From the NCBI GenBank assembly GCA_036383515.1, contig DASVOE010000020.1, forward strand, positions 15,357 through 79,356: a stretch of DNA of 64,000 nt, written 5' to 3'. Below are positions 28,330 to 37,479 of the stretch, one piece after another. The notes beneath the pieces were generated by a model. That model was not told where the DNA came from, made no database searches, and saw only the letters and a list, made by a program, of their open reading frames with translations. A program made the translations under genes and the position numbers. Numbering within the stretch: the first letter of the stretch is position 1; each line of letters opens with the position of its first letter. Source of the stretch: CADEDV01 sp036383515 (GTDB lineage Bacteria; Bacteroidota; Bacteroidia; Chitinophagales; Chitinophagaceae).

Positions 28330-29136
28330 ATGCCTCAGCAGCCCTGGTATAAAGATTGGTTCAATTCTCCCTTTTACCACAAACTCTATTTTGAACGCGA
28401 TGAGAAAGAAGCTGAGGCCTTTATAAAAAAATTGATCGCCCATTTACAACCACCCCCGAACAGCCGTATGCTGGATGTAGCCTGTGGCAAAGGACGTCAT
28501 AGCAAAACCCTGGCTTCGATGGGGTTTACGGTTACCGGCATTGATATTTCACCGGACAGCATCGCTTTTGCCAAACAGTTTGAAAAAGACAATCTTGATT
28601 TTTTTGTGCATGATATGCGATTACCATCCTGGGGCAATTATTTTGATTATGCCTTCAACTTTTTTACCAGTTTTGGTTATTTCAAAACAAGAAGGGAGCA
28701 TGATGATGCGTTTCGTACTATTGCCAGGAGCCTGAAGCCGGGAGGAAAATTTGTGATTGATTACCTGAATACCCATTACGCAGAAGAACATCGTGTCAAT
28801 AACGAAATAAAACAGGTGAATGGAACCAACTATACTATTCACCGGTGGGACGATGCCGAACATTTTTATAAAAAGATAGCGGTAGCAGATCCATCACTAA
28901 AAGAAGAGGAAGAATACACAGAGATCGTAGCCAAGTTCTCCTTGGGTGATTTTACTGATATGCTGAGTTTCCAGGGCATGCAGGTACTCGAAGTATTTGG
29001 GGATTATCAATTCAATCCTTATGATGTAAGAAAAACTCCCCGGCTTATTATTGTGGCCCGCAAAGAAGAATTGGATAAAGGCGATAAAGAAAAAAGATTG
29101 TATAGTGACGGGAGGAGGACGGATGCGCTGACGTAG
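28330..29136 (+). CDS. Class I SAM-dependent methyltransferase
   Basis: A 268-residue methyltransferase. Motif I is MLDVACGKGRHSKTLA (about residue 40-55) with the following acidic strand GFTVTGIDIS; the rest follows the Methyltransf_25 pattern with LKPGGKFVIDYL. The substrate is unknown. A TACATTTG box lies at 28309-28316 without a clear -33 element. The last 20 residues are highly charged and low in complexity, and could be an extension into repeat-like DNA that follows the gene. Confidence 0.85.
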   Translation: MPQQPWYKDWFNSPFYHKLYFERDEKEAEAFIKKLIAHLQPPPNSRMLDVACGKGRHSKTLASMGFTVTGIDISPDSIAFAKQFEKDNLDFFVHDMRLPSWGNYFDYAFNFFTSFGYFKTRREHDDAFRTIARSLKPGGKFVIDYLNTHYAEEHRVNNEIKQVNGTNYTIHRWDDAEHFYKKIAVADPSLKEEEEYTEIVAKFSLGDFTDMLSFQGMQVLEVFGDYQFNPYDVRKTPRLIIVARKEELDKGDKEKRLYSDGRRTDALT

Positions 29137-29292
29137 TATAAGCCCCATCCCGACCTTCCCCAAAAGGAAAGGCCACCAACGCACAGCCCTTGCTTATTGA
29201 AAAGTTATTTCAACTCTTTACACACTTGCCGTATGAAGAAATTTGTACAGGGCAAAGAAGGTCCTGCTATTTGTGTCTGTGCGACTGTAAGG

Positions 29293-29312
29293 CCCTCCCT
29301 TCGGGAGGGTTT
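29293..29312. terminator. Hairpin with CCCTCCC/GGGAGGG stem
   Basis: A 7-bp GC stem with a TTC loop followed by TTT, between convergent genes. The surrounding sequence (TTTGGGTGGGCC) resembles an intergenic repeat of this genome, so it may be a repeat used as a terminator. Confidence 0.45.
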
Positions 29313-29325
29313 GGGTGGGCCAAAA

Positions 29326-31299
29326 CTAATCCCTCTTATTATTCATAATCATATAACGGGCTGTTTCAAAAAAAGCCGTTGTAAAGGCGGATAAGTTTTT
29401 TTGTATCGAATCTTTCTCTGCCTGGGTGTAAGTGACACCTGTATATTTTACCGGCACCAGTTCTTCATCCGGAAAATCGAGATGACGGATAAAATAAAAC
29501 TCATCCGTTACCATCCCTATTTTGCCGGCTGTATTGGTGATAAAAGCAAAATTATATTTCTTATTGGGATCAAGGAGGTCTCTTCCTAACGTAGTATTTA
29601 CATAAGGTTGTTGCACCATACCGGCAATGGTGGGCAAAATATCGATCTGCGAAACTACTTCGCTTCTCTTTTGTGGTTGTAATAAATAAGGCGCATAAAA
29701 CAAAAGCGGTACATGTTCATCCGTTAGTCGTTGATCTGTCCAGGCGGCAGGATACATAGCTGTCGCATCACCTGCTACGCCATGATCACCTACAAAAACG
29801 AATATAGTGTTATGAAAATATTCTTCCTTTTGAGCTGCCTGCATAAATTCCTTAAAGCAATAATCAGAATAGCGGAATGAATTGAATTCATCCGGGCTTT
29901 CAAATCCATATTTCCGGAGTGTGTCTTCATTTACTGTTTTCCTGTCAAAATCATTATCAGCATCCGGTATCATGAAAGGCCGGTGATTATCGGATGTCTG
30001 GATATAAGCAAAGAAAGGCTTGCCCTGTTTTTTAAATACTTTATTCGCCTCCATGAAAAGATCTTTATCGCTGATGCCCCACACATTGACCTTTGGCGAA
30101 GTAAAATTTTCTTCGGTATGCATCTGGAGGTTGTCAATATTCTTTAACAACCCCTGGAAATTATTGAATTCAGCGCTTCCCCCGAGAAAATAATGTTTAT
30201 CATATCCCGTGAAATTGTCAATGATCGTATGCTGCTGCAGTGCTTGTGGATTGCGGCTGGAAAATTTAAATAACTGGGCATCCGGAATTCCAAAAAGGGT
30301 AGCAAATAAACCCCGTGCTGTAGAAAAGTGTGGAGTGAAACAACGTTCAAAAAAAATACCGTTATGGCATAGTGAATCAAAATAAGGAGTGGTGTTAAGG
30401 GGATTGCCGCTCATGCTGCTTTTGTACATGCTGAATGATTCGCATTGTACTATCACAATATTGGGACGGCTTTCCAATGCATTACTGCCGGGCATTATCT
30501 CACGGCGATAAGAAAATTCGTTTTGCTTTGGCAATTGCAGCATCTCTGCCATCAGTGGAAAAACTTCTCTTGCTTTTAATTCATGAAACTCCGGCTTTCG
30601 CATCCGCAGTGTGCTGAAAAAATTTTGAAGCGGGTTGATAGCGACATAGGATTTAAATCCATCCCTGAAACGGAAACTATCTTTACGGCTTAAAGGGGGC
30701 CAGGACAAACTACCATATATCAGTGCAATAAAAAGAATAGCGCTGATAATAAAATATTTTCTGCGGTAGGGAATTCCTTTTCCATCCGTTTTATTGATCA
30801 CCCGCCAATGACTTTTATGATACATCCAGCGAAATAATAATACCGCTATTACCAATCCCAATATCATCCATACCATCGGGTAAGTTTGAAACATCATCTG
30901 CAATGAAATGCCCGGATCCTCAGCAAAATTCATGGCACCGGCATCTAATCTTGTGCGGTTGTAAGAGAAATTGCCAAAGTCAGCTGCAAAAAAGAAGAAC
31001 AAAAGAAAAGTGACCAGCGCCAGGTACCAGGTCCACCATTTTTTATTCCGGCTTGAATAAAAAGGAGAAAAACGGGGCACCATGCTAATGATAATGATAG
31101 GCAATAAAACAATAGCGATCCAGCGCAGATCATAACGGATACCCATCATGAATGAAGGGATAATATCGTTTATCACAAACCCCTTCGGCTTAAAAGCATA
31201 ATAAGTAACCAACCTGAATACAGTAAAAATGAAAAAAAAGATAACCAGCAGGTTGGCTACCCAAAGCAAGGTCTTTGGTATTTTATATCTGGCGAGCAT
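29326..31299 (-). CDS. LTA-synthase-like membrane sulfatase/phosphoglycerol transferase
   Basis: A 657-residue protein with about five N-terminal transmembrane helices (to about 170) and a large extracytoplasmic alkaline-phosphatase/sulfatase domain. The metal-binding start is PNIVIVQCESFS and the metal site near the end is VFVGDHGVAGD; the nucleophile region is FSTARGLFATL. In Gram-positives such enzymes make lipoteichoic acid; in Gram-negatives they transfer phosphoglycerol or phosphoethanolamine to envelope glycans. The actual donor and acceptor cannot be told. It diverges from the PAP2 gene. Confidence 0.85.
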   Translation of the reverse strand: MLARYKIPKTLLWVANLLVIFFFIFTVFRLVTYYAFKPKGFVINDIIPSFMMGIRYDLRWIAIVLLPIIIISMVPRFSPFYSSRNKKWWTWYLALVTFLLFFFFAADFGNFSYNRTRLDAGAMNFAEDPGISLQMMFQTYPMVWMILGLVIAVLLFRWMYHKSHWRVINKTDGKGIPYRRKYFIISAILFIALIYGSLSWPPLSRKDSFRFRDGFKSYVAINPLQNFFSTLRMRKPEFHELKAREVFPLMAEMLQLPKQNEFSYRREIMPGSNALESRPNIVIVQCESFSMYKSSMSGNPLNTTPYFDSLCHNGIFFERCFTPHFSTARGLFATLFGIPDAQLFKFSSRNPQALQQHTIIDNFTGYDKHYFLGGSAEFNNFQGLLKNIDNLQMHTEENFTSPKVNVWGISDKDLFMEANKVFKKQGKPFFAYIQTSDNHRPFMIPDADNDFDRKTVNEDTLRKYGFESPDEFNSFRYSDYCFKEFMQAAQKEEYFHNTIFVFVGDHGVAGDATAMYPAAWTDQRLTDEHVPLLFYAPYLLQPQKRSEVVSQIDILPTIAGMVQQPYVNTTLGRDLLDPNKKYNFAFITNTAGKIGMVTDEFYFIRHLDFPDEELVPVKYTGVTYTQAEKDSIQKNLSAFTTAFFETARYMIMNNKRD

Positions 31300-31426
31300 T
31301 AAGTTTTTGTAAGTTGTTTTTGCAAAAGGACTACAAAAAAACCTAAATTAGGTGGTTTTAGCAAAAGGTAGTTTCATTTTGGATGCTATTAACATCTTTA
31401 ACGATGATATGCATAATTTTGCGGCT

Positions 31427-32047
31427 ATGCCGTTGACCATTTTACTGAATGCATGGACTGGATTAAAAGAATGGGATCGTGACTTATTCATTAAACTAAA
31501 CAGTGATTGGACCAATTCTTTCTTTGATTGGTTACTACCGTGGTTACGTAATTCATCCTTGTGGATACCACTATATGTTTTTCTTTTCTTTTTTGTGGTG
31601 CTGAATTTTAAAAATAAAAGCCAATGGTGGGTTTTATTGTTCGTTGCCACTGTCGCCATTACCGATATAACCGGCACTTATTTACTCAAACATAATTTTG
31701 AACGTTTCCGTCCCTGTCGTGATCCTGCCATGGCATCGTATGTCCGTCTTTTATTAAAAGAATGCGGCGGCGGTTATAGTTTTATCTCCAACCATGCGGC
31801 CAATCATTTTGGCATGGCTACTTTTTTTTATATCAGTTTCAGGAAAATATTTCCCCGTGTGGCCTGGATCGGATTTGCCTGGGCCGGTTTGATTGCGTAT
31901 GCACAAGTATATGTAGGTCTGCACTATCCTGTTGATGTAATATGCGGCGCTTTGCTGGGATTATTGGTGGGAAGCTTTACCGGCTATATCTTCAATAAAC
32001 AATTCGGATTCGCTATCTTCGATAACCAACCAATTGTACATAATTGA
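31427..32047 (+). CDS. PAP2-family membrane phosphatase
   Basis: A 206-residue integral membrane phosphatase. The three PAP2 motifs are KHNFERFRP (KX6RP), YSFISNHAANHFG (in place of the usual PSGH) and YVGLHYPVDV (catalytic His with the following Asp). Such enzymes dephosphorylate lipid phosphates such as undecaprenyl diphosphate or phosphatidic acid. The ATG at 31427 is chosen because the 25 residues before it are not hydrophobic and are not family-like. Its TGA overlaps the ATG of the CorC gene by one base, indicating translational coupling. Confidence 0.87.
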   Translation: MPLTILLNAWTGLKEWDRDLFIKLNSDWTNSFFDWLLPWLRNSSLWIPLYVFLFFFVVLNFKNKSQWWVLLFVATVAITDITGTYLLKHNFERFRPCRDPAMASYVRLLLKECGGGYSFISNHAANHFGMATFFYISFRKIFPRVAWIGFAWAGLIAYAQVYVGLHYPVDVICGALLGLLVGSFTGYIFNKQFGFAIFDNQPIVHN

Positions 32048-33342
32048 TGGAAATTTTTATCCTCCTGGCTTTAATATTTGTAAACGGTTTATTTGTGATG
32101 TCGGAGATAGCCCTCGTTTCTGTCCGTAAAGCAAGACTCGAACACCAGGCAGAAAAAGGAGATGAAAAAGCCCGAAAAGCGCTTCTCCTTGCCAATAACC
32201 CTGAAAAATTTTTATCTGCAGCACAGATCGGCATTACACTTATTGCTATTCTTACGGGTGTGTATTCCGGCGAACGTTTTGGAAAACAACTACAGCCCTC
32301 CATCGAAAAAATAGAATTGCTGGCGCCTTATGCAGAAACAATAGCGACCACCATTGTCGTTATCATTGTCACTTTTCTCTCTATTATTTTTGGAGAACTG
32401 ATTCCCAAACAGATCGGGTTATTAAGAGCTGAACGTATTGCAAAGCTGGTGGCAGGTCCTATGAATGCGTTTGCAAAAGCAACACATCCCATCGTTTGGT
32501 CACTGAATAAGATCAGCAGTATTTTCTTCCGGATATTTAATATCAAACGGTCCAAAGACGACGCCGTGACCGAAGAAGAAATTAAAACCATGATCACGGA
32601 AGGAACCGAAGCCGGTACTATTGATGAAGCGGAACAGGAAATCATTGAACGGGTATTTCATCTCGGCGACCGCAATATCACTTCACTGATGACACACCGC
32701 AGTGATATCATCTGGTTCAACCTCAACGACAATGAAGATAAGATCAAAGAGAAAATATTAAGTGAGCCGCATTCTGCTTACCCTATCTGCGATGGATCGG
32801 TTGATAATATTAAAGGAGTTGTTTCAATTAAAGATCTGTATGTAAGCCCGGATAGCACCTTGTTCAAAGAAATAATGCAGCCGGCTTTATTTATTCCTGA
32901 AAATAATTCTCCCTACCAGGTATTAGAAAAATTCAAACAATCGCAGATACATTCGGCCTTTATCGTGGATGAATATGGCAGTATCCTGGGATTGCTGACT
33001 ATCAATGATATTTTAGAAGCATTGGTAGGTGATATACCGCAACCCGATATGGTGGACTATGGTGTGGTGGAAAGAGAAGACGGTTCTTTCCTGGTAGATG
33101 CACAAATTCCTTTTTATGATTTCCTCGTCAAATTTGAAAAAACAGAATGGATGAATGAAGGGGAACATGATTTTGATACCCTCGCCGGCTTTATTCTTCA
33201 TGAGCTGGAACGCATACCTAAGACCGGTGAAAAATTTGATTGGAAAGGTTTCAAATTTGAGATCATTGATATGGATGGCCACCGGATCGATAAAGTACTG
33301 GTAAAGATCAGCCCGGAGATAAGAGGAGAAATGGAAGAATAG
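32047..33342 (+). CDS. CNNM/CorC-type transporter with CBS pair (hemolysin-like)
   Basis: A 431-residue membrane protein. A CNNM (DUF21) domain with about four helices (to about 180, including the conserved FGELIPKQIGLLRAE) is followed by two CBS domains (about 210-335: THRSDIIWF; FIVDEYGSILGLLTINDILEALVGDI) and a C-terminal CorC_HlyC domain. Members take part in Mg or Co efflux; the role here is not proven. The ATG overlaps the PAP2 stop, so both are read from one transcript. Confidence 0.92.
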   Translation: MEIFILLALIFVNGLFVMSEIALVSVRKARLEHQAEKGDEKARKALLLANNPEKFLSAAQIGITLIAILTGVYSGERFGKQLQPSIEKIELLAPYAETIATTIVVIIVTFLSIIFGELIPKQIGLLRAERIAKLVAGPMNAFAKATHPIVWSLNKISSIFFRIFNIKRSKDDAVTEEEIKTMITEGTEAGTIDEAEQEIIERVFHLGDRNITSLMTHRSDIIWFNLNDNEDKIKEKILSEPHSAYPICDGSVDNIKGVVSIKDLYVSPDSTLFKEIMQPALFIPENNSPYQVLEKFKQSQIHSAFIVDEYGSILGLLTINDILEALVGDIPQPDMVDYGVVEREDGSFLVDAQIPFYDFLVKFEKTEWMNEGEHDFDTLAGFILHELERIPKTGEKFDWKGFKFEIIDMDGHRIDKVLVKISPEIRGEMEE

Positions 33343-33343
33343 A

Positions 33344-33372
33344 TAGTTTGTAGTTACATTAATTACAAACTA
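33344..33372. terminator. Hairpin between convergent genes
   Basis: Perfect 9-bp arms TAGTTTGTA / TACAAACTA with an 11-base loop begin one base after the CorC stop and reach the stop of the DUF6702 gene. This is a likely shared terminator, though AT-rich. Confidence 0.45.
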
Positions 33373-33906
33373 AAAACTAAGTGTCGTTTCTGTTTCCGGA
33401 AAATTCAACTTTGTGCTTTTCCGGTTGCCATTTACGATCACATGCATGATGTTTACCTGGTCTTCAAACATGTCATACATCATGTTGGTAGCAATATCCA
33501 ATTTTGCAACCGATGGCACATTCTCCACTTCAATATAACCATACGCCGCTTCTTTGTCATCTTCAAACCCTATGTAAGAAAAAGAAACCGGTTTGCCATT
33601 TGCTTTAATGGATAAATGACTGAAGAGATATTTTCTAACCAGTGTATCCATCGCTGCTTTGTTGGGCGGATTGATGAGATCAACTTTAGTATTGTAATTT
33701 TTAGCCAGCACTTTCTCAAAATCATCCGTAAAGATTTTACAACTTATCTCCAGCGTTTTATCGGTGGCATTATGATTGATCTCCAGAACGCTGACATGGA
33801 AAGGATGAAGCCCCAGCAATCCGCTACCCACCACCACACTAAGAGGAAATACTGAAAGCAGAAGCCATTTATTGAGGAATGATGCCATTGACACAATATT
33901 TTTCAT
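33370..33906 (-). CDS. DUF6702 family exported protein
   Basis: A 178-residue protein with an N-terminal signal or anchor (LLLSVFPLSVVVGSGLLGLHP). The mature start HPFHVSVLEINHNATDKTLEISCKIF is typical of DUF6702, a Bacteroidota family of predicted secreted beta-rich proteins often found with M1 peptidases and HupE/UreJ-like proteins. Those two lie next to it here, on the other strand. The function is unknown. Confidence 0.8.
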   Translation of the reverse strand: MKNIVSMASFLNKWLLLSVFPLSVVVGSGLLGLHPFHVSVLEINHNATDKTLEISCKIFTDDFEKVLAKNYNTKVDLINPPNKAAMDTLVRKYLFSHLSIKANGKPVSFSYIGFEDDKEAAYGYIEVENVPSVAKLDIATNMMYDMFEDQVNIMHVIVNGNRKSTKLNFPETETTLSF

Positions 33907-34022
33907 GTTTACAAAAGTCTGGATTATTTTCAGCCGTTGAACATCCGGCCGTTTTAATTATAAACATATTTTAATAAAAGCAAACGACCCGATGGATAGA
34001 GACGGCTTTAGTTTTTAATACG

Positions 34023-34601
34023 ATGCAGGACTTCCAATTTTATTTTCGGCTGGGATGGGAACATATTATCAGCAAGGATGCACTGGACCACCAGTTATTT
34101 ATTGCGGCATTGGTAGCCATCTACCTGCTGAAAGACTGGAAACAGGTACTGATACTTGTAACAGCTTTTACGATCGGCCATTCTTTGACACTGGCTTTAA
34201 GTGTGCTGGATATTATCCGGTTTTCTTCGAGATGGGTTGAGTTCCTGATACCGTGTACGATTGTAATCACAGCCATCAGCAATCTTTTTCAAAAGCAATT
34301 CACATCCCGTTCCATCCGTATCAATTATTTTTTAGCACTGTTCTTTGGATTGATACATGGCATGGGGTTCGCCAACTCTATCCGGTTTATTATGGCTGGT
34401 GATCAGAACCTGGGATGGAGTTTGTTTGGCTTTAATGTAGGATTGGAAGTGGGACAGATCGCAGTAGTGATCGTTTTATTATTAGTAGCGTATTTACTGA
34501 TGACAGGATTGAAAATAAACAGGAGAGAATGGGTTATTTTTTTATCGGCCGCCGTATTCAGTTTATCACTTAAAATGGTTCTTGAACGTTTACCTATATA
34601 A
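34023..34601 (+). CDS. HupE/UreJ-like membrane protein
   Basis: A 192-residue protein with about six transmembrane helices and the conserved motifs TIGHSLTLAL, GLIHGMGFA and FNVGLEVGQ of the HupE_UreJ_2 family. Named members help metal supply to hydrogenase or urease, but no such enzyme is present. In Bacteroidota this variant commonly sits with DUF6702 and M1 peptidase genes, as here. It is likely cotranscribed with the following peptidase, 13 bases away. Confidence 0.85.
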   Translation: MQDFQFYFRLGWEHIISKDALDHQLFIAALVAIYLLKDWKQVLILVTAFTIGHSLTLALSVLDIIRFSSRWVEFLIPCTIVITAISNLFQKQFTSRSIRINYFLALFFGLIHGMGFANSIRFIMAGDQNLGWSLFGFNVGLEVGQIAVVIVLLLVAYLLMTGLKINRREWVIFLSAAVFSLSLKMVLERLPI

Positions 34602-34614
34602 AATCAATAATTAC

Positions 34615-36999
34615 ATGATGAAGAAAATTCTGTTACTGAACTTTGTTTTACTGGGTATGGTCATCATTTCCAGGTCACAAATTCAGAACAATGCCAATTC
34701 CAACCACGCCAATAAGTTTGAGCAGTTGGGAACGATTTTACCAACGCCCAATGAACAACGCACTGCAAGCGGAGCCCCGGGTACCAAATACTGGCAGCAA
34801 CGAGTAGATTATGATATCAAATGTGAACTCGACGAAGCCAATAACAAATTAACAGGCAGTGAAACCATTACTTACTTTAATAACTCACCGGATATGCTGA
34901 GTTATTTCTGGTTGCAGCTGGATGAGAACCAGCATAGCACCGTCAATAACGCAAATTATCAAAACATCAACGTGATGCCCCAGCAAACTACCGACAAAGT
35001 GCTGGATCGTTTTGAAGAAAGAAGATCAGATAACGGTTATGGGGTAAATATTACCAAACTTACAGATGCTGCCGGTAAGTCATTAAAATATACGATCAAC
35101 AAAACGATGATGAAGGTGGACCTGCCTATGCCATTAAAGCCGGGTCAGAAATTTGTTTTCAATGTGGACTGGAATTATAAGATAGTTAACCGGGGTGATT
35201 TTATTCGTTTTGGTGGTGCAAGAGGTGGGTACGAGAATTTTCCGGAAGATGACAATAACAATTATACGATGACGCAATGGTATCCCCGTCTCTGTAAATA
35301 CAGTGATGACCAGGGATGGCAGAACCACCAGTTCACAGGTACGGGTGAATTCACCTTATGTTTCGGCAACTTCAAAGTGCAGATGACCGTACCTGCTGAT
35401 CACATAGTAGGTGGCACCGGAGAGTGCCAGAACTATGCACAAACATTATCAGCTACGCAAATGGCCCGCTGGCAAAAAGCACAAACTGCTAAAGAACCTT
35501 TGCAAATTGTGACACTGGATGAAGCGCTGGCTGCCTCCAAACAAAAAAGCAAAACAAAGAAAACATGGATCTATAAAGCAGATAATGTTCGTGACTTTGC
35601 CTGGACATCATCCAGGCGTTTTGTATGGGATGCTATGGGCACCCAGGTAGAAGGAAAGAAAGCAACGGCCATGAGTTATTATGCGAAAGAAGCTTATCCC
35701 ATTTACAGTAAATATTCTACCAAAGCAGTAGCACATACGTTGAAAACATATTCAAAATTTTCGATCCCCTATCCTTATCCTGTTGCCATCAGCGTAGAGG
35801 GTAACCAGGGTATGGAATACCCGATGATCTCATTCAATCCCGGCCGTGCAGAAAAAGATGGTAGCTATACAGAAGGATCAAAGAATGCGGCCATTTTTGT
35901 GATCATCCATGAAGTGGGACATACCTTTTTCCCAATGATCGTAAACAGTGATGAACGTCAATGGACCTGGATGGATGAAGGATTGAATTCTTATTTGCAA
36001 TACCTCACCCAGGAATTATGGGATAATAAATTTCCATCCAATGGCGGACCTGCATGGACCATTACCAATTATATGAAGCTGCCCAAAGACCAGTTGGAAC
36101 CCATCATGACCAACTCTGAGAACATCAACAATTTTGGTGCGAATGCTTATTCTAAAGTAGCAACAGGTTTAAATATTTTAAGAGAAACGATCGTAGGGCG
36201 TGAGTTATTTGACAATGCATTCAGGGAGTATTCAAAACGATGGGCGTTTAAATCACCAACCCCTGCTGATTTCTTTCGTACCATTGAAGATGCAACCGGG
36301 GAAGATCTCGATTGGTTTTGGAGAGGATGGTTCTATGGCACAGATGCCTGTGACATTTCGATTGATTCAGTAAAACATGCCATACCTGATGTGACGGCCG
36401 TGCCCGCACAAAAAAACGATACCACCGTCATGGCGTCCTTATCCAAACCAGCGGTGAATCCTTTTGAAGATATCTCCAAGATCAGGAATAAACAGGATAA
36501 GAACATTGTGTTTGAAACCGATAAGGATACAGCACTCCGTGACTTCTATTGGAAGTATGACCGGGAAATTGCAAAGTATGATTCAGCAAAATATCCCCTG
36601 GTAGTAAAAGCACAAACCGAAGCCCTGGATGCAACTGGTCAACAGAAATATGCCGGTAAACATTTGTATGAAATATCGTTTACCAATAAAGGCGGATTAC
36701 CAATGCCCATCATCCTGGAATGGACTTATAAGGATGGTAGCAAAGAGATCGAAAGAATTCCGGCACAGGTATGGAGAAAGAACGAAAAGAATGTGCTGAA
36801 AACATTCATGAAAGATAAAGAAGTAGCTTCTATCAAACTGGATCCTTATCGTGAAACTGCTGATATTGATGAAACCAATAATACTTCCGGCGATATTAAA
36901 GAGCCGAGTAAGTTTAAATTATTTAAGCAAAAACAAAATGTAACACCTGCAGCGGGTATCAATCCTATGCAGAAGGCGACGGAGAAGAAAGGGTTTTAA
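34615..36999 (+). CDS. M1-family zinc metallopeptidase, copy 1
   Basis: A 794-residue exported aminopeptidase-like enzyme. The start at 34615 gives a signal peptide (KILLLNFVLLGMVIISRSQ); a frame extending to 34582 is not needed. The zinc motif is HEVGH (432-436) with the third ligand E455 in WMDEGLNSY, matching HEXXH-X18-E. The GxMEN exopeptidase motif appears as GMEYP. A long C-terminal beta-rich domain ends KATEKKGF. It is closely similar along its length to the next gene, so the two arose by tandem duplication. It follows the HupE/UreJ-like gene on the same transcript. Confidence 0.92.
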   Translation: MMKKILLLNFVLLGMVIISRSQIQNNANSNHANKFEQLGTILPTPNEQRTASGAPGTKYWQQRVDYDIKCELDEANNKLTGSETITYFNNSPDMLSYFWLQLDENQHSTVNNANYQNINVMPQQTTDKVLDRFEERRSDNGYGVNITKLTDAAGKSLKYTINKTMMKVDLPMPLKPGQKFVFNVDWNYKIVNRGDFIRFGGARGGYENFPEDDNNNYTMTQWYPRLCKYSDDQGWQNHQFTGTGEFTLCFGNFKVQMTVPADHIVGGTGECQNYAQTLSATQMARWQKAQTAKEPLQIVTLDEALAASKQKSKTKKTWIYKADNVRDFAWTSSRRFVWDAMGTQVEGKKATAMSYYAKEAYPIYSKYSTKAVAHTLKTYSKFSIPYPYPVAISVEGNQGMEYPMISFNPGRAEKDGSYTEGSKNAAIFVIIHEVGHTFFPMIVNSDERQWTWMDEGLNSYLQYLTQELWDNKFPSNGGPAWTITNYMKLPKDQLEPIMTNSENINNFGANAYSKVATGLNILRETIVGRELFDNAFREYSKRWAFKSPTPADFFRTIEDATGEDLDWFWRGWFYGTDACDISIDSVKHAIPDVTAVPAQKNDTTVMASLSKPAVNPFEDISKIRNKQDKNIVFETDKDTALRDFYWKYDREIAKYDSAKYPLVVKAQTEALDATGQQKYAGKHLYEISFTNKGGLPMPIILEWTYKDGSKEIERIPAQVWRKNEKNVLKTFMKDKEVASIKLDPYRETADIDETNNTSGDIKEPSKFKLFKQKQNVTPAAGINPMQKATEKKGF

Positions 37000-37071
37000 A
37001 AGCCTCCCTAAATCCCTCCGAAGGAGTGACTTGCTAAACACAGACCCTCAGAGTTGAAATTTGTTTGTATT

Positions 37072-37107
37072 ATGCCATCTGCATTTTAGCAGATGGCATT
37101 TTTCTTT
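37072..37107 (+). terminator. Intrinsic terminator of M1 copy 1
   Basis: A perfect 11-bp stem ATGCCATCTGC / GCAGATGGCAT with a 6-base loop and a T-rich tail, about 70 bases after the stop. The same hairpin and the sequence before it recur after copy 2. Confidence 0.85.
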
Positions 37108-37137
37108 AGAGAAAATTTTAAGTATAAAAGTTTTTTT

Positions 37138-37263
37138 GCACACGGATATGATAGATGAAAAGGATAAACACGGATTTATTATCTGCTCCGCAGGATAATT
37201 CATTCCAACTATTAGCAAATTTTTCCTGTGTATATCCATCCAATCTGTGTCATCCGTGTACCT
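37138..37263. repeat. Imperfect inverted repeat, CACGGAT type
   Basis: An arm with CACACGGATATGATAGATG and AAACACGGAT faces an arm with TGTGTATATCCATCC and GTCATCCGTGTACC. It is a dispersed intergenic element type, sitting in the 480-base gap between the two M1 genes. Apart from this element and the terminator that gap shows only a -7-like box TAGTTTTG at 37426-37433 before copy 2. Confidence 0.6.
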
Positions 37264-37479
37264 GTATTTAAATAGCTGAACAGCGAACCTGCTTGCCGGC
37301 AGCTCGAATTCAATCGAATTACTGAAGCCGGGCCGAAAATTAAAAGTAATGGGTTAATAAGGCTGCCGTTTATAAAAAATATTGTTTTTATCTGTCTTTG
37401 CGCAAACAATGAACTTCGATTTTCTTAGTTTTGGAATACTGCCTGTCCTACATTTCATTATTTAAATTTTACATACAAC